A stretch of 64,000 bases of DNA from Nomia melanderi (taxonomy: Eukaryota; Arthropoda; Insecta; Hymenoptera; Halictidae). The stretch covers positions 14,225,501 to 14,289,500 of the forward strand of contig NC_135007.1 of the NCBI RefSeq assembly GCF_051020985.1. Reading direction: 5' to 3'. The notes under the pieces were generated by a model that ran no database searches, was not told the origin of the DNA, and worked only from the letters and a program-made list of their open reading frames with translations. Position numbers and translations under genes: made by a program. Below are positions 1 through 9,645 of the stretch, one piece after another (the stretch's first letter is position 1; the number at the start of each line of letters is the position of its first letter).

Positions 1-734
1 GGAGAGAACGTTCAACGAGAATACAGGTGCACCCGGCGGTGACCCGATTCCGAAATTGCAGCTCTTCTTGTGTTCCGCCAATTATTTATCCGCCGTTAAA
101 GGAAATCTCGCGTCGGGCCACCTTTGACTCCGTAATCTTCTCGATTACACTGGCCAGACTTTCCGCGGATCGGTGCCGGATTTCAGCGTGATTAAGGGGC
201 ACCGTGCAAGCGACACATTTCAGATGACCTTTCGAGCCTCTAGATAGCGTGATTGTACCCGCGTAGCCGCGGATATGCAGAAAACCGATAATTAACTGTA
301 CTACATAGACGAAATCGTGAAATATAGACGAGGCTGTGGCCGCGGCGCGAGTGTTCTACCATTCCTAACTGCACTTCCTTTTACCGTTCAAGAAAAATCA
401 TTTGAACCTGTCAACCGTGGACGGGGAAATTAACTTGTAATTGGCTGGACTGTCTGTCTTTGTCCTTCCCTATCGGAGATTCCACGTTGCCAGTCCACGT
501 AACATCGTATTATCTTTTCAACGCTGAACCTGCACAGCAGTTGCATCGACTTTTCGAAATTCCTCTATAGAAACTCTAACAGCGCAATCGAGAATGGACA
601 ATTCGGTTTGCTTAAATTAATTTCTTGAATATTTCTGAGAAATATCTGTTATACTGATAATAATTGCAAAGTAAAGGAATCGGGAATGGGTGATTTCGAT
701 CGGTAGTTTCAGTGTGAAATTCAATACTTGCGTA
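1..734. other. Upstream non-coding DNA
   Basis: Mixed-composition DNA, CpG-rich for the first 370 bases and then AT-rich. I see no exon, RNA gene or repeat with clear ends. A signal-peptide exon for FAM151 was looked for here and not found. Confidence 0.5.
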
Positions 735-976
735 TTAACCCTTTGCACTCGAGAGGTCTCAGTCACCACTTAATTTGACACAGCAAAACTATGCAGTTGA
801 ATATTTGGTATTTTAAATGAAATTTCGTATTGCTATAGGGAATATTTAAATAAAATAACTTTGTCGCGTAATTTATCTGTGAATTATCGTTAAATTACTT
901 TCGAACAATGTCGTCTATATCTCGTCAGAAAATGTGGAATGTTTTCAGTGAAAAACTTTCGAGTGCAAAGGGTTAA
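735..976. mobile_element. TTAA element, family A (piggyBac-like MITE)
   Basis: It is 242 bp with terminal inverted repeats TTAACCCTTTGCACTCGA and its complement at the right end. It encodes nothing. The internal sequence (poly-A-rich, with atgcagttgaatattt) recurs in the other A copies. It shares its right TTAA with the next element. Confidence 0.7.
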
Positions 977-1169
977 CTAGAACCACGGAACGAAAATGAG
1001 CCATTCCTAATTTCTTTTTGAAATTATTAAAAATATAGTAGATTTTCTGGGAGTTATTAAAGAAATTGATTTGCAATACGCAAACTGAATAATTGAAGCT
1101 TCAATAGACGTTGCAGCTTCTATAGACATTTCAAAAGTCAATGTCAGTGCTCGGTGGTTCTAGTGTTAA
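973..1169. mobile_element. TTAA element, family B (B2 subtype)
   Basis: It is 197 bp. It starts TTAACTAGAACCACGG and ends CGGTGGTTCTAGTGTTAA, which are inverted repeats. Its internal sequence matches the B2 copies at 4649-4852 and 31729-32121. Its left TTAA is the right TTAA of the family A element before it. Confidence 0.65.
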
Positions 1170-2799
1170 AAGACACTATTCTATCTAATGTTAAACAATA
1201 CAATTCTATTATTATCGTCGACGAATCGACGTTACGCTGAGAAGTTAGCGAAACTCTACGATGTTATCGGCGAGCAACGTTGTTGTCGCTCTCCGTCGAT
1301 TTACGGCTGCGAATAAACGGATAACGTCAGAATTTTTCGTGCATGCGCGGTATCCCCGTCGCTCCGACGTGGCAGAAAAAAATATAAAAAGAACGGGAAA
1401 CCGCTTACCCGTTTTCCCTCGCGCCTCGATGGTCGATCGGGCTAACGCACAGAGCAGCAGCTCCCCCCCTCCCGACTGTGCACCGTTTGCTGGACCGGAA
1501 ACGGGTCAGTTGAAACCATTGTATCGGCAGTTCGCTCTCCCCGTATCGATTCGGCCAACTAAAATTCGCAAGATAATACGCCGTTTTCAAAAATAACGCC
1601 GATTGCCGGTCCCGTAACGGTCTAAAAATAAAAGGCCCGCGTTATCCTTACACGAGAATGAATTCTCTCCGCTTTCCCGGTGGAACCGTGGCCGTTGTTT
1701 CTCCTCAAATAACCCTTTGTCACTTTCGTTGCATCTATTTCTGCTCTGTTATTATCAGCTGTATTCTTGGCAATGCTCACTTTGTGTCAAAGGCTTTTTC
1801 TTACCAACGCTAGGTTCACGGGCATTTATTGTACACTTCATTCTATTGTTCCTAAAAGAATGCTCGTTTATTTAGATTGTGGAAACTGGAGATTCGATAG
1901 CAGGTAATTGGGGTACATGTCAGTGTGATCTCAATCAAAATCGGCGTAAACATTTACAAAATAATATTTCCAAAATCCAATATGCGTCAATTTGTTCCGT
2001 AAACCTAGCGTTAACCTTAAAAATTCTAGATGTTACAATTATTTCAGAAACTTCATGCTTCAAATTTCTAACAGCGACTGCCAAATCAACATTACGATAG
2101 CTAGTTTCTCCTAATCGACACTATGGACACGTATTCGATTACACTCGGATTTCCTATAAATACATTCAACTTCGTCCAATTATTTCCAACCAATACTCTG
2201 AACATTCAGTGATATTCCTAATATTCCAAAGGAATGTCACTAATATCTCCCTCGATCCCTTCTATTATTTCTCCTTTCAATTGCCATTCATAACGGGGTC
2301 ACGTTAATAAATCATAAAAAAACACAAAGCACCTTCCGTCGAGTAATGTCGCGGAGAGGAGAGAATCGCGCGGATTAAAGAGAAACTCGTGTAACGAGAA
2401 ACGCTGACTCGCGGCGAGAGAAGTCCAGGTAAGGAGTTCCGAGGTGAGCGCCGGGCACAATGGAGGAAAAATCGATTCGCCGATTGGCATTCTTTTCCGG
2501 CGAGTCGCGGGAGGAACGGTTTCCTTCGATGTCGACGAGCATAACGACGGTAACGAGTGAATACGATTATCGATCTGCCTCGAGGGGGCGGCGCGCCGGC
2601 GAGGGGGGAGTGAAGGAGCCACAATGAGCGAAGTAGGGCGAGATTCTCAGTCATCCGGCTACCGATCCCTCCCCCCAAAAACTCTCCGGCTCCTTGCGCG
2701 CACCGAGCATCCCGCCTCGCGAGGAATTCGCCGTCCGGTCAATTATGGAACGAGCCAGCCGAATATCGGGGTCGGAGGTCGAGAGTGGCTCCGAGAATA
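1170..2799. other. Non-coding DNA with a family F fragment and a CpG-rich block
   Basis: Positions about 1812-1895 resemble family F (ctaggttcacgggcattt). From about 2340 to 2790 the DNA is CpG-rich and could hold a promoter or a 5' UTR exon of FAM151, but I find no initiator, donor site or signal-peptide ORF to prove it. Open frames on either strand look like chance. Confidence 0.4.
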
Positions 2800-3200
2800 T
2801 TAACCCCTTGGCGTACTATTTACTAATAAGTTCGTGTAACATTTCGCTATCGATAATTTGAGAGAGATGCAACGAAATTTTCTACTGTAGTTGAAATGGA
2901 AATTTCATTTGAAGATAAATTGATAATGGCAAGATAGTTGTTTGCTTTGATTTGTAGGTAATGAATAACAATGATGCTTGTTAACCCTTTGCATTCGAGA
3001 GGTGACTCTCAGTCACCACTCGATTTGAAGAAAAATTGCATAACTTGCAAGAATATATATGAAATGTTCAAGATGTTACAGTGTTCACCATGCAAAACCT
3101 TTGTTTCAATTCGTAATTCAGTCTAATTGTTAACAGAAAAATGACACTCAATTCTAACTTGAAAGAACTAACTGACACTGTCAAATTCTATTCGAAATAC
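2800..3200. mobile_element. Family C fragment interrupted by a family A left end
   Basis: Starts TTAACCCCTTGGCGTACT at 2800. At 2981 the sequence switches, at a TTAA, to the left end of family A, with the hairpin GGTGACTCTCAGTCACC at 3001-3017. In the related C element at 35247-35643 the same position reads uninterrupted, so A probably inserted into C. Right ends of both are not clear. Confidence 0.5.
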
Positions 3201-3461
3201 ATTCATTTCTGACTTTCGGAAGAGAGCCGTGTCCACTAGGAATTTTTTCCCAACGTTTCGCCAGCACTGCAGCTAGCTTCATCAGAGTTCTAAAGGCACA
3301 CTGATACTGATGTGTTAATTGTTCAGCTGAATTAAAATAACTGGTGACTAGCATTAAAACCACTATTCTATTCGAAATCTTGTCACGCAATACTGCAGGG
3401 TCAACCCGAGTGCACCGAAGCTACTGGCATCGAACTAAACGACTTCTTCTGCTTGTTACAG

Positions 3462-3590
3462 AGGCTGCCATGTGCAACGACGAGTTGAGTCCGAGCATCT
3501 TCTTCCCCGAGATCGAGGGCAACTTGACCAAGGTCGTATGGGCGCACGCGGTGAACAGCAAAGCGTTACTGGACAGTGCACTGAAGAATG
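3462..3590 (+). CDS. FAM151B: FAM151 first visible coding exon
   Basis: A polypyrimidine tract (cttcttctgcttgttacag) ends at 3461 and the donor GTAAGT starts at 3591. From the ATG at 3470 the exon encodes residues 1-40 plus one base. The reading frame is also open from 3462 to 3470 (partial codon, then Ala-Ala-Met), so this can equally be an internal exon preceded by a signal-peptide exon. Positions 3462-3469 are 5' UTR if the ATG at 3470 is the true start. Confidence 0.85.
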
Positions 3591-6500
3591 GTAAGTCTCT
3601 CCGAATTATTGTATCTCCTTTATACTCGGATCCTCACACGTTTCTTCCCATTGAAACATCACGGACAAGTAGAAGGATGAACAGGTATTACTCGGTTCTC
3701 ACGAATAACCTCTTAAAACGAGTATTCCCACTGTCCGTATCGAATTCCGGAGCACCTCGTTCCAATCCCTCGCCTTTAACTCGGTCGAGAGCGGTGCTGG
3801 CAGCAGCGGCTCCTTGTAACCAAGCAACACGTCGAAAGTTAAATGGTATTGGAGGTCCGCGATCAAACTTCCGACACGTGGTCAATGACTATCGATTCGT
3901 CTCTTCCGGGATACGTATCTGGCGGGCGGCCAGCCTCCGAATAATCGATTTCGGAAAAGTATGATGTGCCGGATAGCCGTGCGGATTTCCCATGAAACAT
4001 TCATTTCCCCCGGGTATGGTGAAGATACCATTCCAATCCCTTTCCACGGCTCCGCGTTTCATTGGCTAACGAACTCTGCGATGAGAAACGCGCAGAGTGT
4101 TTCGAAAATATATGCGACGACCTGCGAGATTGTTTCTTGTTTGATAGAGAATATGAAAAAGTGAGGATTCATCTAGATTATTTACTTTTGCTGTTAACCC
4201 CTTGTCCTACAACGAGTAAGTGAAGACTTTCAACGTGATTCAATAAATAAATATTGCTCGGTTCATTCGAATTCGAAGTAAATATTATTCCTCTGTAATG
4301 AATTATTATGCAATAATTATGCATAACTTATGCTTAGAATTTTTCTCTTTCCAAACTCTCCTATTCCTCGTGTGAACTAATTACCAAATTGAAACCTCGA
4401 CGACTCAGAAATTCGAGCAAACCAATTTCTCCAATCTCCATGACAAAACTTCTTTCATAAAATTATTAATGACAAGGGTTAAACCTTTGCACTCGGAAGT
4501 ATTTCGTCAGCAACACTTAACATTTTCTACCTAGACAAAGACGATGGTTTCTCGAAAATGAATTCAAAGAGAAATCACAGGTAAATTGAGGAACAAAGCT
4601 TTTTTATTCCAATATTTCGCGCACCGATTCGTTATACATAGTTCAATATTAACACTGAAACTACCAGACGCTGATGTTTTCTTTTTGCAATTATTAGAAA
4701 GGTAACAAACGTTTCTCTGAGAAATTATTAAAGAAATTCATTCAGCCCTACGCAAATTGAATTGTGAATCAATCAAAGTCTGAACAGATGCACTCTTGGA
4801 GTTTCTATAGCGAAATTTTAAAAAGTCGATTGCTCGGTAGTTTTAATTTTAAATATTAAATTTTCAAATTTTACTGCGTCGAATTAAATGGCGACTAACG
4901 GTCACCTCTCGAGTGCAAAGGGTTAATCCTTCCGACCGACCCGCGCGCACGGAGTCCTTTCAAAGCACGCGTCGCGTCGGTTGCCAAGAATCCTTGGCAA
5001 CTTTTCGGGGCACGCCGCTCTCGGATGCAACAAGCCGACCACGGCAACATGTGTTCGCCGTGGGCGAGCCGTCGGTAACCAGCCGCTAATTATCGCCGAG
5101 CAAGCGCATCCTCGGCCGAAGGCCGCTCCCGAGGATCTGCTATTTGGGACACGCGTCGCAGGGATTACCGGATGCTGGTCAGCCCCCGATTAATATTCAG
5201 GGAAACGGATGCGCGCGCGTTGACCGGCGAACGATCACGTCGACGAAAGATCTTCGAGAAAGAGACTGGGGCCGCTCGTGAATTCCAATGAGGAGGCGAG
5301 GAGATCGTCGCGGAAGGTCAGTCTTCGGACACGCGCGGCCTTGATCCTCGAATCGCGCGATTGATCGCGCGCAGCCGCCGACGAAAACAGGAAACGAACC
5401 AGGGTCACTCCGACTTCGCGTCCTTTGAACACCCTTTGCACGGCGGTCGCCGGATTTTCGCGAGCAATCGGATCTTCCGAAGTTAAGGTCACCTTTTGAG
5501 TTTCCTTCGATGCGGGGGTGTGGACGTAAGGGGTAGAATTTGTAATGAAGTGAATTCATGAGGAGAGAGTCTTTGAATGAAACTGTGGATGTAGTGTGTT
5601 GACAGTCTGTTTTCGAGAGGAATGAGTGTCAACCCTTTACGAAGATTCTTTTAACCCTTTGCGGACGAAGATTCTATAAAATATACGAAACAGCAGATGA
5701 AGCTGAATTACTCGTCAATTGCTTAATTAACACTTTACCGGTCGCTGTCACGTACACGTGACTTCTTTTCGCCAGCTGTTATCGGTCGCTGTCACGTACG
5801 CGTGATTATCATTCCGATGCTTGTATAGGAATACATATTGATGCTATTTTTAGAGGAACAATTGCTTCCACTGTTCTCCCTTCCCAGTTTACCAGATCGT
5901 CTTTTGTTAAAATCTTTTAAGCAGATGCTTCTGTTAGTTTGAAACTGTCTTTTGCTGCCTTCCTGCGTCATACCCGCGCCAACCTAACGGCGATGCGGTA
6001 AATGTGCGGCCGGCAAAGTGTTAATATAAAAAAAGGAAACTACGTACTGATATCTTGCTGTTCGAGTTGTCAAATCATTCGTTCACGTTTTTTAAATACA
6101 GAACTTTCATCTCGAACTGACATTCGTTCGCAAAGGGTTAAATGTACAAAACCTTCAGCAGATGCTAAATTATATATCAGTTGCTTAAATAATAGGAAAA
6201 AAGGAAACTACGTGATGATCTCTTGTTCTTCGAGTAAAATGTTTGTTTACGACTTATCTGAATATAAAAATTTCATCTTCCCGAAATATCGACATTCGTC
6301 CACAAAGGATATTTAGGTTAAGTTTGTTACCGTAATAGGACGATGGATAATATTGCAATGATAAAGTACAAGTTATTTAGAGATTATAATTTGGAGACAA
6401 AGAATGGAGGGAAAGAGTTATAATGGATATTTGGGACGATATCTTCTAGTAAGCTTCTGATCGTCTTATGGTAACGAGCTGAGAACCGATTTTCCTCGAA

Positions 6501-8583
6501 AACGGAGGACCACTGTCGAAAAAGCCACGTTTTTCATTTAGATACGTATATACGACAAGCATAGAGTGTCATTAGAAAACAGATTTCTACGTCTGGCCCT
6601 CTCGCCAGTCGCTAGATTTGATACAGTAAAATTAGAAAGTCGGATATTCGATATTAATCCTTGCGTAACGCGTGCATGTGAAACACAATAGCCATGTTCC
6701 TCGATTTACGTATGATCGTTAGCAATGTTCACTGGTCCATCTAAATTTGGCGCAGTGTGCAATAGTCGCAACAAACGTAGAATCTGTCCAAACAATGAAG
6801 CGCGAACGACTGCGAATTCGAAAGGCCTGTTTCCTCGTTGCGCGAAGATCACCGCGTGATTCACCGCGCAGACTCGTAACCTTCGGATCGGTTTCGCCTC
6901 GAATGCGGCGGGTGTCGTCGAATATTTTCGATGCACCGGCGCATTCCATAGACGAGAGTGCAAGGTAAATGGCGGCGGATTAGAGAAACTTTTTAGCTCC
7001 GGCGCGCTCTGGAACGACGTATTTAACGCCGTCGGAGAAAGTAGGATCCGTCGTTGGCTCCCAGCCTCTTTAGGCCTGATCGATATTGTCGTTGCACGTG
7101 TGTGCAGCCCGCTCTGAAACCAGTCGACTTTCTCGCTTTCCTTCCCGGCTTTTCTCTCGCCGTTTTTCCCTCTTTTCCCGCGAGCGTTCCGCCCCTCCTT
7201 CGCTCTTTCTCCGTCGCACCGACATCCACACACATTCACACACATACATACACAAACTACTAAACGCACACGAACGCAACTGAGAAACTTCTGTTCTCCA
7301 TTTTAAAGAAACCGTCATGATGCTGGAGGCCGACGTGGTGCTCGGCAAGCTGAAAACTTCGCAGAAGGACGAGGAGATCCCGATAATGGCGCATCCACCC
7401 GCCACCGAGAGCGACCTGTCGCTGAAGGACTTCCTGCTGGAGGTGAACGGGACGAAGAAGGGCGCCAAGCTCGACTTCAAGTCCTTGGACGCCTTCAACG
7501 CGAGCATGGCGATCTTGAAAGACACTCACAACGTCGTACGTAACGCCGCCGATTATTTTTAGACCTACCGACGTTTCGCGGTGCCGGCCGCCGATGGAAT
7601 GCTTCGCTAAACTTTTTCGATAAAAGGATATTCTAGGAATCGCGCGCTATTTCTGCGGCCCGATCACCGCCGCCTCGCCGCGCTCGGTACTCGGGAATTC
7701 TTCGCTGTTCGCGCGGAACTCTTCGAAGCTCTTCAGTTCTCGATAATTCTGTCTCCCTCTCTCTCTTCTCGCGTCGACGATTAATCGATCGAACGATTCC
7801 CTTTCAGACGAAACAGCCGGTGTTCCTGAACGCGGACATACTTCCGGGACCAACGGAAGAAGCGAACGCCACCAAACCCGTGGACTCGACCAATTTCCTC
7901 TCCATGGCGAAGGCGTTCCCGAGATTCACGTTGTCCCTGGGCTGGACCACCAAGTAAGAAACCCAGTGCCACTTGCAATGTAGAATAATTCCATTCGCGA
8001 AGTGAAATTAGAACGGTAAATAGAAAAGTGATGTGTTAAGCGGAGTCTGCATCCGAAAGCTGTTAGAAATTTACAGCCGAATATTTATCGTAGAATTAAC
8101 GTTCCCTCAGCAAACGCTTCGAATAAATCGATGCTCCGTATCTAACGTATTTGCTTTATCATCCGAGGTTTCATGCGACCGTTCGTTTGCAGGTACACGA
8201 ACAGCAGCCTCTCGTACACCGCGGAGCACGTCCAGCAGATGATCACCGCGGTGGAGGAGGTCGAGCAGCCGATAACCTACGCCGTCAGAGCCGGCTTAGC
8301 CGCGAACGACATCGCCACGATGAAGTCGCTGATGGAGAAGAGCGCGAAGCTGAAGAACGCGACGCTGACCATCTGGTCGAGCGAAGGCGACGCGGTGAAC
8401 GCGACGCAGCTGTCCACGCTGATCAAGGACGTCGGCGTCGAGAAGGTGTACCTTGACCTGCCGGCCGACCTGCTGAAGGAGCTTCGCCTGTCGGGCGCCA
8501 GCAGCCTGAGCTTCGCGTCGTCCATGGCTCTCGGCTCGTTCCTCGTCAGCTACCTCTTCTCGTCGATGGCGCGAAGGGGTTGA
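3470..8583 (+). CDS. FAM151B: FAM151/menorin family protein, four coding exons
   Basis: Spliced CDS joins 3470-3590, 7309-7535, 7808-7953 and 8193-8583 (885 nt, 294 residues plus stop). All junctions are GT-AG and the frame is kept. Family hallmarks seen in order: WAHAVNS (24-30), MMLEADV (44-50), IMAHPP (66-71), KLDFKS (94-99), NADILPGP (124-131) and LSLGWTT (158-164). These belong to the FAM151/menorin (DUF2181) fold, related to PLC-like and glycerophosphodiester phosphodiesterases; the conserved His, Glu and Asp residues are present, but the substrate is unknown. In C. elegans, menorin MNR-1 works with SAX-7 in patterning sensory dendrites; mouse FAM151B is needed for photoreceptors. The single domain fits FAM151B rather than the two-domain FAM151A. 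Nine N-X-S/T sites and a hydrophobic tail (about 268-289) after a small-residue stretch suggest a secreted, possibly GPI-anchored protein. No signal peptide follows the ATG at 3470, so an upstream coding exon may exist. Strong family call; uncertain N terminus. Confidence 0.92.
4194..4482. mobile_element. TTAA element, family C
   Basis: It is 289 bp, starting TTAACCCCTTGTCCTAC and ending GACAAGGGTTAA. Internal parts match the copy at 58151-58376. It shares the TTAA at 4479-4482 with the family A element that follows. Confidence 0.6.
4479..4926. mobile_element. TTAA element, family A, carrying a nested B element
   Basis: The left end is TTAAACCTTTGCACTCGG and the right end is CTCGAGTGCAAAGGGTTAA. 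Without the insert at 4649-4852 the element is about the usual 240 bp, so the excess length is explained by the nested B2 element. Confidence 0.65.
4649..4852. mobile_element. TTAA element, family B2, nested in family A
   Basis: It starts TTAACACTGAAACTACC and ends CGGTAGTTTTAATTTTAA. It is inserted at an internal TTAA (caatATTAAat) of the surrounding A element, with TTAA on both sides. Confidence 0.6.
5651..6141. mobile_element. TTAA element, family E, carrying a nested K element
   Basis: It starts TTAACCCTTTGCGGACGAAG and ends ATTCGTTCGCAAAGGGTTAA. After the insert at 5727-6024 is discounted, about 195 bp remain, the same as the intact E copy at 13315-13510. Confidence 0.65.
5727..6024. 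mobile_element. TTAA element, family K, nested in family E
   Basis: It is 298 bp with ends TTAACACTTTACCGGTCGC and GCGGCCGGCAAAGTGTTAA. Near the left end it carries two near-identical palindromes, GTCACGTACACGTGAC (5747-5762) and its variant at 5791-5806. Flanking E sequence continues across it, with TTAA on both sides. Confidence 0.65.
6138..6320. mobile_element. Second, partial family E copy
   Basis: It repeats the internal E sequence (cagatgctaaattatatatcag...ggaaactacg) and ends in a degraded terminus (cgtccacaaaggatattta). It abuts the preceding E element through the shared TTAA at 6138-6141. Confidence 0.5.
7309..7535 (+). CDS. FAM151B: FAM151 coding exon 2
   Basis: The acceptor is ttttaaag ending at 7308. 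The first two bases complete codon 41 (G+AA, Glu), giving ALKNETVMMLEADV across the junction, which matches the family. The donor GTACGT starts at 7536, leaving phase 0. The exon carries the IMAHPP and KLDFKS motifs and three N-glycosylation sequons, counting the one completed across the next junction. Confidence 0.92.
7808..7953 (+). CDS. FAM151B: FAM151 coding exon 3
   Basis: The acceptor ccctttcag ends at 7807 and the donor GTAAGA starts at 7954. The exon enters in phase 0 and leaves two bases of a Lys codon. It encodes residues 117-164 and part of 165, including NADILPGP and LSLGWTT, the most diagnostic family motifs. Confidence 0.92.
8193..8583 (+). CDS. FAM151B: FAM151 last coding exon
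   Basis: The acceptor gtttgcag ends at 8192 and the first base completes the Lys codon. The exon runs to the TGA at 8581-8583. It encodes the C-terminal half of the barrel and a final hydrophobic segment followed by Ala-Arg-Arg-Gly, which resembles a GPI-attachment signal or tail anchor. Codons are GC-rich compared with the flanking introns. Confidence 0.92.
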
Positions 8584-9645
8584 GCCGCGCTCCCCCCGAA
8601 CGATTCCGTGCACCGAAGGGATTTCAGGGTCGGGAGGTCGCGCGCCCCTTCCGTCGCCTCGAGATCGCCTCGCAACAGAGAGGAACGCCAGCACCGGTCT
8701 ACGGGATGAAACAACCATCAGAATCGAACGATCGCGCGCGCGTCTGAAAGCGACATTTTCGACGGCGAGCAAACGGAAAACAGAAAAGAGTAATCAAAAG
8801 GCGTCATCGGCGCGCGTGTCGCGACCCGGGCGACGTGTCGGCGTGCCCGGGCCCCGAACCGTCATTCTCCTTAGCGTGTAAGCTTTATCCGCAACAGAAC
8901 AACAGAAACAAACAGGTGTTTTCTAAGTATTTTAAGGGAGCTTTCTTAGGTATTCGCGGAACACGAATGGAAATCCCGCTTTTACATCTGGACGTATTCT
9001 ACTCACTAACCCGGAGACCAAGTTTCAGTTTCATTCCGCCCCGTCGGCCACGATTTGTAGATTTCTAACGGATCCGCGACCAGTAGGGAGGCAGCGAGAG
9101 GAACTGTCGACAGGACGGGAGTGTGTAAGCCGCGTAGAGTAAGATATAACATACTAGAGAGGCTCGCTTTTCGCCCGAACTCTCCTCGATGGGTCCCGTC
9201 GTCGGCGTCGTTCGGGACTGTCAATTGATTTCTAAACCACGCATCGATTTCTTTCGAACACGTCAATGTTGCACCGCGCGCATACGGAGTATCCCGCGAC
9301 CCGCCGGGATTCCCACGCGAGAACTCGTCTATCACGGGCACACACGCGCGTTCACCCCGGACCGTTCCCCGCGTTTCACGAAATCGGACGCGTCCGATTA
9401 GTGTGTTGTATCGTACCTCGTTTAGTGTTCACCGACGTATCACCTGTACCTGCCTTGAACATATCTCAGACCTAGGTGCAGAGCAGAAAACGAAACAGAA
9501 GCGGTATTAGTCTATGTATATTATTATATGTATTAACCTGTAACGTGTATACATGTAAGCCAAAGGATTGCGTTACGCGTGCGTACCACGTTGCCGGCGT
9601 ATCGCGTTTGATAACGAAATAAATGAAATCAATCAAATCTGAACA
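8584..9645 (+). other. FAM151 3' untranslated region
   Basis: This stretch follows the stop codon and runs to just past the first AATAAA. It is CpG-rich at first and more AT-rich at the end. No conserved ORF lies in it; short open frames on both strands start at non-ATG codons or lack protein-like composition. The 3' limit is inferred from the poly(A) signal at 9618. Confidence 0.6.
9618..9623 (+). promoter_or_regulatory. Polyadenylation signal AATAAA of FAM151
   Basis: This is the first canonical AATAAA downstream of the FAM151 stop codon, in an AT-rich context. Cleavage would be expected about 10-30 bases downstream. Confidence 0.55.

Larger units (their letters stand above)
3591..7308 (+). 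other. FAM151 intron 1
   Basis: This 3.7-kb intron runs between a GTAAGT donor and the acceptor ending at 7308. It holds chains of TTAA elements (4194-4926 and 5651-6320, listed separately), CpG-rich blocks at 4930-5540 and 6760-7250, and a CA-rich run just before exon 2 (7222-7257). A piece of the repeat expanded at 46250-46690 lies at about 6490-6570. No further exon is supported. Confidence 0.7.

Noticed and set aside
1659..1811. ATG frame with a hydrophobic stretch as the missing FAM151 signal-peptide exon
   Set aside because: The hydrophobic part is far from the start, no consensus donor lies in the needed phase, and the frame stops at 1809-1811.
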